This document shows, piece after piece, positions 36,025-50,288 of a stretch of DNA of 64,000 bases; positions within the stretch are counted from its first letter, which is position 1, and the number at the start of each line of letters is the position of its first letter. The position numbers and the translations under genes are program-made. The stretch comes from Magicicada septendecula. Taxonomy: Eukaryota > Arthropoda > Insecta > Hemiptera > Cicadidae. The notes beneath the pieces were generated by a model. The model worked only from the letters and a program-made list of their open reading frames with translations. It did no database searches and was not told the DNA's origin. The DNA is taken from NCBI GenBank assembly GCA_034769895.1, contig CM068369.1:425903479-425967478 (forward strand), read 5' to 3'.

Positions 36025-39000
36025 TGTTAAAGAACAAGTAGTTAAATTAACAGGTTTAATATATTCAGGTATATAAGTATAGATTTAGTGATGTGTAGTG
36101 TGCTTGCAGATACGCTCCGGTATCTGCTGTGATGTTGTTTTTCTAAAAACTGCTCCAATTATAATTATTAGGAGTTATTAGTGTGATTGTATAATCTGTA
36201 TAAGTGTCTATGAATAATTCACTCTTTTCATTTAAGTAGGCTTCGCGCACTTTTGTTGTATGCCTCCCTCACTTACCACGAGTATCTGGTTCAGTCCTGT
36301 TCTGTGACGGTTGTTGCTGAAATACATACACTTAAAATGCACACAAATATTCAATTTGAATATTCAAAACAGTTAGTACACACAATATGAATGAAATGGC
36401 ACATATAGATAATACTTTAAATTACTCTCTGTTTGAATTCTTCCGCCACCTTTGGTAGAACTGATTTAAAAGAAATAATTTGATTTATATTTGAAATGAT
36501 ACTCTTTTTCATAGGTAAATAAGTGAAGGTTTATTAACAATTTTAAAATGGCAAATTTTAAAAACAATTAACAATCATTTGGGCTAATAACCCTTTAAAT
36601 AATAATTACAATTGATTAATTTTAACATAAAACTCTGTCCAGGCTCAATGCTGGTAGTCCTGTCATTGGTACAATAATTTGAACTTAATAGGTTATGTTT
36701 TCTTGTCAATGTGTTATCAGGTTGTTAGGTTCTTTGAGGTAACATGATATCATTGTCAAGATGTAATATTAATAGAATTAAAAAAATTGAACAATGGTTA
36801 ATAAATAACAAATAAATATCAAAAAACAAAAGTTGGTACCATATATCTGAGAATTATGGTACTGCCGTACGTGGGAATGCGCACGCACCTTATTACTTGT
36901 TAGCCAGCGTCAAACTCGTGGCTTGTACAGTTTCAATGTATCGTTTTATTTTCAACAATTAGTCTGATAAATATATATTTTCAAGAGAAAAAATTAATAA
37001 AATAAAAAAACTCTTGATATGAATTCCATTTGGTTTGGAATTTATTTGAGAACAGATGCAACAGTTAAATTAACAAGCTACCGCTACTATTTTGAGGTTA
37101 GCTATCACAGGTAATGTTATTATGGTAAATGATTTCTTAACGGTTATCATTTCTTAATTTATATTTCTGAACATATTATTAGTAACATTTTGACATGTTG
37201 CTATTAGAATTGCTTTTATACTTTTGTATGAAAGTTATTATTATTTATTTCAAAACATCGAAATAATCAAAACAAAATAAGTTTAGTCAAAATAGTGACT
37301 AAATGTTAACTCTTGTAATTAATGACAATTACTTCAAACATAATTTTTAAAATTATGAAAATTAATTAAAATATTTATCTAATATTTTAATAAGTATAAA
37401 TTGACATTTCTTGGAATTCTAATAATTCCATTATAAGTTTAACTTTTCGCTAGTACTTGACTCGTGTAGTATTCATAGATGTCTATTTAAAAATATCATT
37501 TTTAAATCAAAGTTATTTAAATAAAATATTGTACTCCCTGTTTATTTATCACAACACACGCAAGTACGACCGGGATTATACACTATCGTACTTGTATAAC
37601 TCGATAATTCCGCACATTTCACTCGGAAGTATTTTTGTTGTGTCAAGGTTATGTATGTTTATCAACTTATTGTCAATGGACGCGCACAAATTTGAAAATA
37701 ATACTTTTTCATGGTGTAGAGCTGCGTGGACACTTCGTCTGAAGGCTGTTCGTAGACTGTTACATTTCGCCGGAACGACTTTGGCGTCTCTGACCAAATG
37801 CGTTGATTTGATTGGTTGTAAACACTATAGTCTTCACCCCAAAAGCCTATGTTTTATTAAAATATTTGGTGTTTTACCAAATTTTGACTTTGGGTTGGAG
37901 TTTATGTGACGTAAGCACTAGTGTAAAAAATAATTGAAAAGTTAATAATTACAATAACTTCCTTACTGAACGTCCTATCGTTACATGAGTTATGTCATTG
38001 AATTGTAGACATTTTCTTCTTTAATTTAAGTCTAAACAACATTATTTTATTTACATCGCTTCTCTTAATATAACGTTTTTATTAATTATCTTTGGTGTTT
38101 CTTATTTTTATAAGTCTTTGTCACCAGATTTAATTATTTTTAATAAAAACACTTTCTAAATAAACACTTGGAGTCCATTTCTCACTTGGTTTAGTTTATT
38201 ATTTGGAAATAATTATTTCCTTAACAATAGCTCATTATAGCGTCATTAGGCGTCCATCTTTGTTTTTATATAAATGTATTTAAAATGAATTTCCCTTATT
38301 TAATACAAGTAATCTTACAATCTAATAATACTAAAACGATTATTTACATGATTTCACACTAAAATATCTTTACATGATTGTATTAAATATAATATACATA
38401 CTGTCTTATTCCTCTTCTACCTGTCTCATACAATTGTCAACATAATTTTTAGTCTTTTCTATGTAAATTATATTATGTATTAAATATCATTAGTGTACAT
38501 ATATTGTACTTAATGCATTACATATAGTGGTCAGCTTCTAGCTAGTTTAGAACCCTTCAATTCTTCAATAATGGGTTTGTTCCTATGGTGTCTCATCATA
38601 GTGGTCATTTATTTTTCATAAAAACAATAATTAAACTGTTATTGTTACATTTTGTTTGTGTTTCTATATTGGTATTAGACATTACTCCTACTTTTGGTAA
38701 TGTTCTCAGTTACTCTTAGACAAATTTATAGGTCATACTTCCTAAGTAACTTACTTAACATGGTTTGTTTACATCTGATTTCTGTCACTATGGTCAGTTG
38801 GTTTCTAATCATTTGCATATATACTGACTGTTTTTATGGTTCTAATCTGTTCTCAAAGTTGTATTGACTTTCCCTCTAACTACTGGTAATATTGTGAACA
38901 ATCTGTGTTTAATCTTTAATACACTATTTTCCTTAACTAATGGGCCGTATAATGGTCCATCTTACATCTGATTGTATTTACATGGTTAGTTAGTTTACAT

Positions 39001-40321
39001 CATTTTGTTTATAATAATGTTGTTATTATGTTAATGATCTGTTCTCAAACCATTACCAGATATTGATCCTTCTACTGGTAATATTGTTATTGCACTTTGC
39101 CTAATTGAATTGGCATATTTGTTGCATCTTTGCTATCTCTGTTTGCCATTGCATTTGATTGGTTTTATTTACTTGGTTGCATTTCAATGCATTGTCTATT
39201 AGGATGTATTGTTATTTATAACAATTCCTTAATTGATATCATTGTTGATAATCATTTATTTTCATTGATATGTTTGGTTTTCTGTTTAACAGGTACCTTC
39301 TCTATGGGTTATGTAACAATGTACCATCTGTTTTAATGCAGTATGTCTCTACTACTTACATGGTATCAGCATGGTATTCCACAATAATATTTTACTTATT
39401 TTGTGACACATGTTTATACATTCCTTCTTAAACACTAACACGTATCTTATTGTATTATTTATTATATTTTTCTAGTCATAGGTTGAATTCACTTCAATCC
39501 ATTTTGTTTGATACAAGGGTTTTTTATTTGTTGTCAGTTCTTTACCAAAAAAAAAAACATAATTATATTGTTCTATTTTGTTTTATTCTGGTGGTCTTAT
39601 GATTTTCTGTGTTTATCACAACTTTATTAAATGCGTCACACTCATAGTTCGTGTCTATTTGACTTATTTAACATCTTGTTGTTTTCATCATGGAATTAAC
39701 ATATTTTCATATACTTATAAACTTCATCACTATAATTGTTTGTGTGGTTTTATCAGTAGAAATAGTTAATTATTCACATGTTTCACATCTATTAAGTACA
39801 CACTGTTATTGTTTGTGTTTCCTTAAATGCTAAACACTGGTTTTCTTCCTCACATTTTATAATCATCATTTCACTTGTCACTTATATAGTCTTTGATACA
39901 CGTGGTTTTATATTGATTACTGGTATGATTTATTCATCTTCTTCTCTCTTCTGAGTCAGCTTTCTTGTCCTTCTTCTTTCTTCTTCCTCATTATTTTCAT
40001 CGTAGTCATTATTTCTTAATTGTTCCTCTCGCTGTTTGAGTTTGTTAATCCTTATTTCGTTGTTTCCCCTCACTTTTGGATCCTATTGGGTCTAGTTACT
40101 GGTATTTTGTTTTGGCTCATGCCATTTTCTTTTTTATGTTTCGTAGTTGATGTCACTAGGTTGATATTATCTTATTCATAGTTGGATTTTCATATTAACA
40201 CATTTGTAGATACACACTTTATATACATGGATTTACTTATCTAGATTTACATTCATATTTTTCTCCTACTTGCCGTCCTTTAAGCTCATTTTATGTAACT
40301 GCCATATTTGGTTATGTTACA
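36025..40321 (-). repeat. gypsy-3 3' LTR (4297 bp)
   Basis: Partner of 47971-52498. On the plus strand it starts TGTTAAAGAAC and ends GGTTATGTTACA. It holds about 60 bp near 39050 (ACCAGATATTGATCC on) that are missing from the right LTR. Open frames within it (for example 37457-37909) are truncated by a stop in the other LTR and are not called. Confidence 0.93.
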
Positions 40322-42201
40322 TATGCCTTCCTTTAAGAATTGATTAATTCTGAGTTATGATTATACTATATTTTTCTATGGAGAATTTATCAATTATTGT
40401 ACATTCCATGTTGATTCACATGTTTTTTCCATATATCCTTTCGCTTTCTGCTCTTTGAATCATATTTATTTCTTCTCTATGTAATTACTTCCCTCGTTTA
40501 TTTAGTTCCCTAACATACATTTAGCTGGGGCAGTTTAGAGCGGCTCACTTTGGCTATTCGACTCTACTGGCCATACTAATTTCAATAAATATGGAGGCAA
40601 ATCATCTCCTTTAATAATAATAAATGATTGCTGGCATTACTCTTCAGTCAATTCATCTCAAATCATTAATAATAATAATAGTGGTCGTTCTTCCGACAAA
40701 TAATAAATATTCTTGGGATTAATTCACGCATCTGTGGTTTGTACATTGTGATTCTCTCTTTTCTTGATTCAACTTAACTAATTCTTCACATATCATCGGG
40801 ATATTTTGTTTTACATTTCCTCATTGGTATACTCTCATGATTTTCTTCGTTAGTATATTCTTTTTTATTCTTCTTCACCATAGATTAATCTCTTCATTCT
40901 GTGTTACCTTGAACGTCATTTCGTCATAATCTTCGTTCCAAATTTATTCTTCTAGATACTATTTATTAGTACATTTATTTTTTCTTTCCTTTTCCAGGTT
41001 TTAGTTGGTATTTGTACTTCATGTAGTGTTGGCTTTTCTTTATTCAAATACAAATTTGTCGTGTGTGGTTGCTTCTCTACAGTAATAATGTTCATTTGGT
41101 TTATTCTTCCAACTCTTCTTTTTCTTATAGTAGTACGGGTGAGATGTTGTTATTCTACTGGTTGACGTGGCTCTTGGAAATAATTGTTGCCATGGTTGTA
41201 GTGTGTCGGCCTCGTATTGACATCTTTTTTATAGTAGTAGTACGGGTGAGATGTTGTTATTCTACTGGTTGACTAGGCTCTTGGAAATAATGAGTTTACT
41301 TCATATATGCCTGGGATGTAATGCGTCTGTCTCGTATTGACATCTTTTTTATAGTAGTAGTACGGGTGAGATGTTGTTATTCTACTGGTTGACGTGGCTC
41401 TTGGAATTAATGAGTTTACTTCATATATGCCTGGGATGTAATGCGTCTGTCTCGTATTGAAATCTTTTTTATAGTAGTAGTACGGGTGAGATGTTGTTAT
41501 TCTACTGGTTGACGTGGCTCTTGGAATTAGTTGGTGCCAAGGATGGTGTGTGTCAGTCTCGTATTGACATCTTTTTTATAGTAGTAGTACGGGTGAGATG
41601 TTGTTCTACTGGTTGACTAGGCTCTTGGAAATAGTTTGTGCCATGGTTGTAGTGTGTCGGCCTCGTATTGACATCTTTTTTATAGTAGTAGTACGGGTGA
41701 GATGTTGTTGTTCTGCTGGTTGACGTGGCTCTTGGAATTAATGAGTTTACTTCATATATGCCTGGGATGTAATGCGTCTGTCTCGTATTGACATCTTTTT
41801 TATAGTAGTAGTACGTTATCATTAATGAATACAATGTTCTGATTCCTTTACATAAATTCTCTGGGATCATTTTTTCCCACATTATAAAATGACAATATAC
41901 ATTCAATGTTTAATACATAATTACATAGTTACTTTTCATTTAATATAAACATATAATAATCTTCATGATAATAATTCACCCTTTTTCTTCAGTCAACATC
42001 TGTTTTTATAATCATATTTTCACTTTTCATTTTGTAAATAACAATAATCTTCATGGCCACATTTCATTTTTCATCTTGATATAGTCAACAGTTATACTCA
42101 TAATTATCTTTTTATTTTACACAACAAACATTTTCATCCTTTACATAGTATCAATAATAAAATAATCCTTATCGCTCACTTTTCACTTGTAATTTCATAC
42201 T
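40322..42201 (-). other. gypsy-3 3' untranslated region and polypurine tract
   Basis: Between the integrase stop and the 3' LTR. The minus strand has AAAGGAAGGCATA directly before the LTR (polypurine tract, 40322-40334). No env-like gene. It contains the tandem array at 41127-41818. Confidence 0.75.
41127..41818. repeat. Minisatellite, about seven units of 104-120 bp
   Basis: The core TAGTAGTACGGGTGAGATG recurs with TACG at 41134, 41241, 41361, 41481, 41588, 41692 and 41812. Two unit types are interspersed: a 120-bp form containing ATGAGTTTACTTCATATATG and a 104-107-bp form containing GTGTGTCGGCCTCG. The last unit is partial. It lies in the gypsy-3 3' region. Confidence 0.93.
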
Positions 42202-43710
42202 TCAATTGTCAATATATTTTTTCATGGAAGTTTGATTATAGGTACCCTTTATCTTTTTTGTAATAGGGTTCTGCAATTCATAGGTGTTGTTTAGATTGTT
42301 TTTTGTTACAGTATACGGTCCGGTATATAGTAGTAGTAATTTCTTTGCAATGCCCTCGATAGTACTTGGGAGCTCTCGATTTTTGATTAGCACTTGGTCT
42401 CCCACTTCGTATTTTATGATTTTGGGCTGCAATTTTTTGTATTTAATTCTCAGTTTCTGAGCTCTTTCAACTGCATTATTATAGAACTTGGTTTGGTTAA
42501 ACTTGATCTCTGCACTCATTGGAAAGTTAATTATTTCTGTGATCTCCCGGGGTGGTCTTTTTTCGTGCATTGCCATGTATGGTGTTTCCTCAGTTGACTG
42601 ATGGTAGGCGAGGTTTAGGAAGTCTTCAGCTGGGGATAAATATTCCTCCCACTTCCTCTGCTGGCTGTGACAGTAGGTTCTTAAAATCCTTCCTACTTCT
42701 CTCAACACTCTCTCAGCAGGGTTGCTGTTGGGGTGGTACACCGATGTCTTATACGTTTTGATTCCCAGATGGATCAGTGTTTCCCGCCATTTTCATCCTC
42801 GAAACTGCGTTCCGTGATCTGTAATTATTGATGCTGGTCTGCCCACTTCGGGTATGTATTTGTTTATAATTACCTCTAGTATCTTACTTGTCGTGGCTCG
42901 ATTAAGTGGGTACAGCTTAGTATATTTTGTATAGTGATCAAAAATAATAATGATATATTTATACTGGTGTCTTCCACCACTCCGTGGAAACGGCCCACAA
43001 ATGTCCAGGAAGATTTTTTCTAATTTTGTCACAGATGTAATCGGTATCATCACTCCTTCTCGCTTTTCGTTACTGCATTTGACTAGCTGGCAAATATGGC
43101 AATTCTGTATATATTTTCTTACCTTCCTATTCATGTCAGTGAAATACACATGTTCTTGCAATGCCTTTACCACCTTCACTGCGCCCATATGACCATATCG
43201 TATGTGATAGTCGATGGTCAAATTTTTCTCTAGAACCTTTGGGATAACTATCTTCCAGTCTTCACCATTTTTATTGCTTTTGGTGAACACCAGTTGATGA
43301 TGAGTACAGTAATAGTGTTTAATGTTTGCATCGTTATCTGCTAGTTTTTTAATAATCATCAATATTTTGGGATCTTGTTGTTGCTGTATAGCTATATCTG
43401 ACAGTATTTTAGTAAGCTCAGATTTATTTTTTAGCAAGTGGTAGACCTTCGCGATGGTTTCCCTCTCTCCTTCAAATGTTTGGGTGTCGATGTTAATCCG
43501 GGACAACACGTCTGCAGCTGTGTTGCTTTTTCCCGGTATGTACTCCCACTGTATATTGTACTCTTGGAGTGTGAGAGTCCATCTTGTCAATCTTCCGTGT
43601 TTCAATTTACAGTTCTTGAGGAATGAAATGGATTTGTGATCTGTTCTTACTGTCACTTTATATCCCAAAATAAAGGTTCTAAACTTTTCGCAAGCGAATA
43701 CGATACTCAA
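42202..43710 (-). pseudogene. gypsy-3 RNase H tail and integrase
   Basis: Continues in the same frame as 43711-45579 after one TGA. RNase H end (VRTDHKSISFLKN, RLTRWTLTLQEYN), linker, HHCC finger (YHIRYGH ... CHICQLVK, about 43205-43080), Asp in FLDICGPFPRSGG (about 43010), Asp in IITDHGTQFRG (about 42810), a TGA at 42793-42795 in place of Arg, then Glu in NSNPAERVLREVG (about 42715). The C-terminal domain has VGDQVLIKNRELPS and KKLLLLYTGPYTVTKNN. Ends at 42202. Apart from these two stops the Pol frame is intact from 45579. Confidence 0.93.
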
Positions 43711-45579
43711 TCATTCTTTTTCTGTGGTGTGATAGTTGCGTTCGCATTTGTTCAACGTACGACTTGCAAAACTGATTACTTCATGGTTCCCGTCTTGGTC
43801 TTCTTGATATAGTACGGATCCAAGACTCAAGTCGCTGGCGTCGCAGTTCATGAAAAATTGTTTTTCAAAGTTAGGGTGATGTAACATAACGGTTTCTAGG
43901 AACTTTTCTTTAATTAACTTAAACGTAGATTCTTGTTCTGATTCCCATTTCCATTTTTCTTTTGATGACAGCTGTGTTGAAAATCGAGCTGTTAATTCGG
44001 AATAATTATCCTGAAATTTCCGATAGTAATTGCAGATCCCGAGGAACGATTGCAGTTGTTTTTTGTTCTGTGGGACGGGGAAACGCTGTATTGCCTCCAT
44101 CTTTTCCTGGGACGGTTTAATTCCATGTTCAGATAGGTTAAACCCCAAGAATTGAACTTCCTTTGCTATTAATTGAGACTTATCTAACTTCAATGTAATG
44201 TGATTATCTTCTAATTTCTGTAAAACCTGTGTCACCCTTTCACAGTGTTCCTCCCAATTGTTGGAGGCGATCAAGAGATCGTCAACATAGACTGTTGTAA
44301 ACTGCAGTGTATTGTGGCCCAGTATCTCGTCCATACATTTGACGAATATTGCTACCGAGTTTACTAAGCCAAACGGTAGTCTTTTAAAATGGTAATTTCG
44401 ACCTTCAAAGATAAAGGCAGTGTACTTTCTACTATTCGGATGCAGTTCTACCTGCCAATATCCGCATACCGTATCCCATATACTGTAAAATTTTGTACCA
44501 TAAAACTTCTTTAAGATTTCATCAATTTCTCCAGGTGATGTCCTGTCGTTAATTATGGTTTTGTTAAGTTCACGAGCATCTAAACAAATTCGTACTGCAC
44601 CATTTTTCTTTGGTACGGCGACAATAGGGTTGGTGTATGGTGAATTGCTTACTTCGATGATGTCATTTGCTATCAAACGCTGGATTTCTTCTCTTACTGC
44701 TTCCTTCAGTGAAAAGGCGATAGGATAAGATTTTCGTTTAAATTCGGTTTGGTCTTTGAATCTTAACTCGCATTGGAAATTTTTGATTTTTCCGGGCGTA
44801 TCAGAAAATATGTGACGATACTGGTAATATATTTTTATCAGATGGTCCTTTTGTTCCCATGTTAGCTCTTGGCTATTTTGGTTGGTCTTAAATTCTCGTA
44901 TCTCATTAATCTTGATCAACCATAAATCTTCCTCTGGGTTGTTGTGAAGCTTCTTGTTGATGGCGCCTTCCTGATGTTGGTGGCCTTCCCTAATGTAGTA
45001 TATTACATGTTCTGCGGGTGCCTTTTGATATTCTGTTAGCTTGGCTGTCCACTCAACTTCTCCTGTCTTCATCCTTACTGTATTTGTGTCCATGTTAATT
45101 ATCGCGGTGTATTTTCTGAGTATATCACACCCAATGAGCAGGGTAAACGGTAGCCCACTGGCTACTAGGAATATCATCTGTATCGTGTTCCCGTTGCTGG
45201 ATACATCGAGTTGTACTTGTTGTCTAATCGTCTTATTTTGACGTCCGGTAGCTCCAATGAGTACAATGTTGTTAATAGGTAAAGTGGGTATTGTCGCTTT
45301 ATTTTCAGATTGGATTCTATCTAACTCCACTTTATCAATCAATGATACATTTGCTCCGGTATCTATCATTGCCGTTGCTTTTATGTTATTGACCTTCACA
45401 GCTATGTATGCAATTTCACTGTTACTTGTATCGCTGATAGCATTCTCTTTTTCTTCCATTAAGTCTCTTCTTATATTCTTTAAATAATTATTGGTGTAAG
45501 TTTTGCGAAGATTTGGATGGTTTGCCAAAACTCTAGACCCAATAGTCCGGTTCAGTGAGGATACTACTTGGTTTTTCAC
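43711..45579 (-). pseudogene. gypsy-3 protease, reverse transcriptase and RNase H start
   Basis: One open frame of 622 codons. Protease: MIDTGANVSLIDK (about 45355) and LLIGCDIL. RT: FKRKSYPIAFSLKEAV, PIVAVPKKNGAVRICLDA, IWDTVCGYWQVELHPNS, FKRLPFGLVNSVAIF, catalytic TTVYVDDLLIAS (about 44290), LGFNLSEHGIKPSQEK. RNase H: MNCDASDLSLGSVLYQEDQ, NYHTTEKE, then TGA 43711-43713. The frame starts with GTG overlapping the gag stop (GTGA, 45576-45579), the same arrangement as in gypsy-1, suggesting a programmed frameshift. Confidence 0.94.
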
Positions 45580-47900
45580 TGCCGGTTGGTGTTTAAAGGC
45601 AGGTCACTATTCCCGTGCCTGTCTTGCGATGTTGAAGCTATGGGTTCCTGATTCCCAGGCCCATGTCCATTATGGTAGACTTCTGTATTTTGCGTTACTG
45701 TTCCTTGACTTCCATTGCTGTCGCTTCCGTTAGATCGGTATCCAGATTCCCGCTCCTCTCTATCGCTGTTGCTGGAGTGACTATGCTGATTAGGGAAACT
45801 CCTCCTTCCTTGGTAGTAGTTTCGACGATTTCCCCCTCGACTGGCTTGAGTATAGTGCACTCTACGAAAGTGATTATTATGTTGGTTGCCATTGCTTTGT
45901 CTTGGGTGATGATTGGGAGCTTGATTCTGGTACGGCCGGTAATAATTGTTACCTCTTTGGTAAGCTGGCTCTCGCTAATATCCACCTGAATGCTGATTAT
46001 TATTATTCCCTCTATTATTCACATTGTTGCCCCCTCCGTCTTGACGTGGTATAGGGTGATTTTGGAATCTCGGTGGGTGATTGTGATTTCTTCCCGGGCT
46101 ATTCCTTTCGTTGGATATGTTGGGGTTATTATTCCCAGGTCCTCCTCGATCATATGTCTGGTTAGGTCCTTGTCGACTACGTTGGTAGTATCGTTCTCTT
46201 TCATGGTTCTCCAACAGTTCGCACATTCCTTGGACTGTTTTTATTTGTGCATTTAGTCTTCCTTGTGAGATGCCTTGATTGAAGTGGTAGGCTAATTTCG
46301 TCACTAGGCATTCTTCTGGGATTGCGGGTTCGAGATTCCTTGCCAGGCAAATCTTTCCCAAGAAACATGTTGTCATTGACTGCCTTCCATGTGTATCGAA
46401 CCTTCCGTTTGTGATATCATCCCTGACGATGTTCTGGGTGGCTTCTGACCAATATTTTTGTTTAAACGCCACTTTGAAGTTGTCATAATTCCCCACTTCG
46501 TTACGGGTTGCCGTCCACCAATTGTCGAACGTGCTTTTGAAAGCTTCATCTAACATTCCCTTAATGGTAGTCCATCTACTTTCTCTGTTTCTACATATGA
46601 TTTCTTCTATTCGTTCTAAAAACTCTAGCGGATTTTTATAATAGGTCCTGAATTCAATCTGATCTCTGTTATCTAGATGAGTCAATCCGGATAGTAAATT
46701 TGGTATCGTTTGTAGACGATGCATCTCGTCGCGGAGGTCATCTAACTCTCTTCGTTGACGCTCGGTTAGTAGGGTTCTGTCATCATGTACATGCTGCTTA
46801 ATTGCGTCCACTCTTCCAGATACTTCTTCACACTTGTCTGTTAGTGTTGATTGCGCTGCCTTCATGTTGGTCTGTTCTTGTGTTATCACATTTATTTGTA
46901 TACCGTGCGTTCTCTCCATTTCGTTAATGCGTTGATTGATGTCTAATTCTGCTTGTATTAGTCTCAGGCTGGTACCTTCTCCCTCCTTTCGTACTTCATC
47001 CATCTCAACGTTAACTTCAGTGGTTAATACGGCCATGCGCTTCTCGATTTCGTCAACATTTTCCTTCAATCTTTTTTCTATCATCTCTTCTGTATCCTTG
47101 GCGGCTTCCTCCATCTTGTTACTGTGGATACTTATCTGTTGCCACATCCCTTCATGGTCAGATTGTATTGTTTCGACGTCTCTATTGAACTTAGCCATGA
47201 TTTCATCCATTTTCTGGTTGGCCTGATCCATTCTGACTCCCAATTCTGCTGATAACTCTTCTTTCATGATGGCCATTTTCTTCTCCAGTAATTCCTCGGT
47301 TTTCTTTTGCCCATCTTCCATCCTCCTGTTCGTCTCCTGTATCTGGTTATTAAACTCTTCCTTTAATAATTCCATATGTTTCTGGTTCTCCCTCTGGCCT
47401 TCCTCTATTTTCTGGTTCGTTGATCGACTGGCTTCTTCTATTTTGCTGTTCACGTCCGCCTTGGTGGAGTTCAGTGATTCTTCCATCCTTTTCTGGCCTT
47501 CTTCTATTCTGTTTAATTCCTCTTTAGTGGATCGGTTGCTTTCTTCGATAGCTCTTAGTATTGTTAATAATTGGGCATCCATTATTGTCGTAGGTTTCTC
47601 GGGTTGGCTATCCTCCTGTATAATTTCTTGTGGTGTTATTTCCGGCAGAATCTCTGGTTGTGCTATTTCTGGCTCCTCATCTCGCTGTTGAACCCCCTCC
47701 GCCGGTTCAATTTGTTTGTCTTTTACTTCCACTACTGTCTCCTCCACATCTTCCGTTGACATAGCTTCCTTCTCTTCTTTTCTGGTTTCCTTCTCTGCTT
47801 GCGCTGCCCTTTTTCTTGACGTTGACCTTGATTTTGATCTTGATTTCAATCTATCGGTATACATCTTGATCTTCTGATAATGTTCCTGCTGTCTTCTCAC
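45576..47900 (-). pseudogene. gypsy-3 Gag, one premature stop
   Basis: Start ATG 47900 (MRRQQEHYQKIKMYTDRLKS) with an RS-rich N-terminus, then a long coiled coil full of Glu, Lys and Gln, and a capsid-like region matching gypsy-1 (LDEAFKST, NWWTATRNEVGNY, LGKICLARNLEPAIPEE). The tail is Asn/Gly/Arg-rich without zinc knuckles. TAG at 45975-45977 interrupts it, and the same frame continues to TGA 45576-45578 through a basic tail (GGNRRNYYQGRRSF). Confidence 0.9.
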
Positions 47901-47945
47901 GAATTAGTATATTTAGGTTATTGGTTATTGTATATCTCCCTAACT

Positions 47946-47969
47946 CGTGCTCGGACGTTGGGCGCCAAC
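47946..47969 (-). other. gypsy-3 primer binding site (tRNA-Lys-like)
   Basis: Minus strand TTGGCGCCCAACGTCCGAGC just inside the 5' LTR. TGGCGCCCAACG is complementary to the CGTTGGGCGCCA 3' end typical of insect tRNA-Lys. Confidence 0.8.
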
Positions 47970-50288
47970 TTGTTAAAGAACAAGTAGTTAAATTAACAGG
48001 TTTAATATATTCAGGTATATAAGTATAGATTTAGTGATGTGTAGTGTGCTTGCAGATACGCTCCGGTATCTGCTGTGATGTTGTTTTTCTAAAAACTGCT
48101 CCAATTATAATTATTAGGAGTTATTAGTGTGATTGTATAATCTGTATAAGTGTCTATGAATAATTCACTCTTTTCATTTAAGTAGGCTTCGCGCACTTTT
48201 GTTGTATGCCTCCCTCACTTACCACGAGTATCTGGTTCAGTCCTGTTCTGTGATGGTTGTTGCTGAAATACATACACTTAAAATGCACACAAATATTCAA
48301 TTTGAATATTCAAAACAGTTAGTACACACAATATGAATGAAATGGCACATATAGATAATACTTTAAATTACTCTCTGTTTGAATTCTTCCGCCACCTTTG
48401 GTAGAACTGATTTAAAAGAAATAATTTGATTTATATTTGAAATGATACTCTTGTTCATAGGTAAATAAGTGAAGGTTTATTAACAATTTTAAAATGGCAA
48501 ATTTTAAAAACAATTAACAATCATTTGGGCTAATAACCCTTTAAATAATAATTACAATTGATTAATTTTAACATAAAACTCTGTCCAGGCTCAATGCTGG
48601 TAGTCCTGTCATTGGTACAATAATTTGAACTTAATAGGTTATGTTTTCTTGTCAATGTGTTATCAGGTTGTTAGGTTCTTTGAGGTAACATGATATCATT
48701 GTCAAGATGTAATATTAATAGAATTAAAAAAATTGAACAATGGTTAATAAATAACAAATAAATATCAAAAAACAAAAGTTGGTACCATATATCTGAGAAT
48801 TATGGTACTGCCGTACGTGGGAATGCGCACGCACCTTATTACTTGTTAGCCAGCGTCAAACTCGTGGCTTGTACAGTTTCAATGTATCGTTTTATTTTCA
48901 ACAATTAGTCTGATAAATATATATTTTCAAGAGAAAAAATTAATAAAATAAAAAAACTCTTGATATGAATTCCATTTGGTTTGGAATTTATTTGAGAACA
49001 GATGCAACAGTTAAATTAACAAGCTACCGCTACTATTTTGAGGTTAGCTATCACAGGTAATGTTATTATGGTAAATGATTTCTTAACGGTTATCATTTCT
49101 TAATTTATATTTCTGAACATATTATTAGTAACATTTTGACATGTTGCTATTAGAATTGCTTTTATACTTTTGAATGAAAGTTATTATTATTTATTTCAAA
49201 ACATCGAAATAATCAAAACAAAATAAGTTTAGTCAAAATAGTGACTAAATGTTAACTCTTGTAATTAATGACAATTACTTCAAACATAATTTTTAAAATT
49301 ATGAAAATTAATTAAAATATTTATCTAATATTTTAATAAGTATAAATTGACATTTCTTGGAATTCTAATAATTCCATTATAAGTTTAACTTTTCGCTAGT
49401 ACTTGACTCGCGTAGTATTCATAGATGTCTATTTAAAAATATCATTTTTAAATCAAAGTTATTTAAATAAAATATTGTACTCCCTGTTTATTTATCACAA
49501 CACACGCAAGTACGACTGGGATTATACACTATCGTACTTGTATAACTCGATAATTCCGCACATTTCACTCGGAAGTATTTTTGTTGTGTCAAGGTTATGT
49601 ATGTTTATCAACTTATTGTCAATGGACGCGCACAAATTTGAAAATAATACTTTTTCATGGTGTAGAGCTGCGTGGACACTTCGTCTGAAGGCTGTTCGTA
49701 GACTGTTACATTTCGCCTGAACGACTTTGGCGTCTCTGACCAAATGCGTTGATTTGATTGGTTGTAAACTCTATAGTCTTCACCCCAAAAGCCTATGTTT
49801 TATTAAAATATTTGGTGTTTTACCAAATTTTGACTTTGGGTTGGAGTTTATGTGACGTAAGCACTAGTGTAAAAAATAATTGAAAAGTTAATAATTACAA
49901 TAACTTCCTTACTGAACGTCCTATCGTTACATGAGTTATGTCATTGAATTGTAGACATTTTCTTCTTTAATTTAAGTCTAAACAACATTATTTTATTTAC
50001 ATCGCTTCTCTTAATATAACGTTTTTATTAATTATCTTTGGTGTTTCTTATTTTTATAAGTCTTTGTCACCAGATTTAATTATTTTTAATAAAAACACTT
50101 TCTAAATAAACACTTGGAGTCCATTTCTCACTTGGTTTAGTTTATTATTTGGAAATAATTATTTCCTTAACAATAGCTCATTATAGCGTCATTAGGCGTC
50201 CATCTTTGTTTTTATATAAATGTATTTAAAATGAATTTCCCTTATTTAATACAAGTAGTCTTACAATCTAATAATACTAAAACGATTA

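Noticed and set aside
37457..37909. 150-codon plus-strand open frame in the gypsy-3 LTR
   Set aside because: Antisense to the element, no motif, and the other LTR copy has a stop at about 49718.
41127..41818. Regular repeats resembling a CRISPR array
   Set aside because: Units of 104-120 bp are continuous tandem repeats without unique spacers, inside a retrotransposon of a eukaryote.
41553..41906. 117-codon minus frame in the minisatellite region, possible env remnant
   Set aside because: It is a translation of the tandem repeat with no signal peptide or membrane segment.
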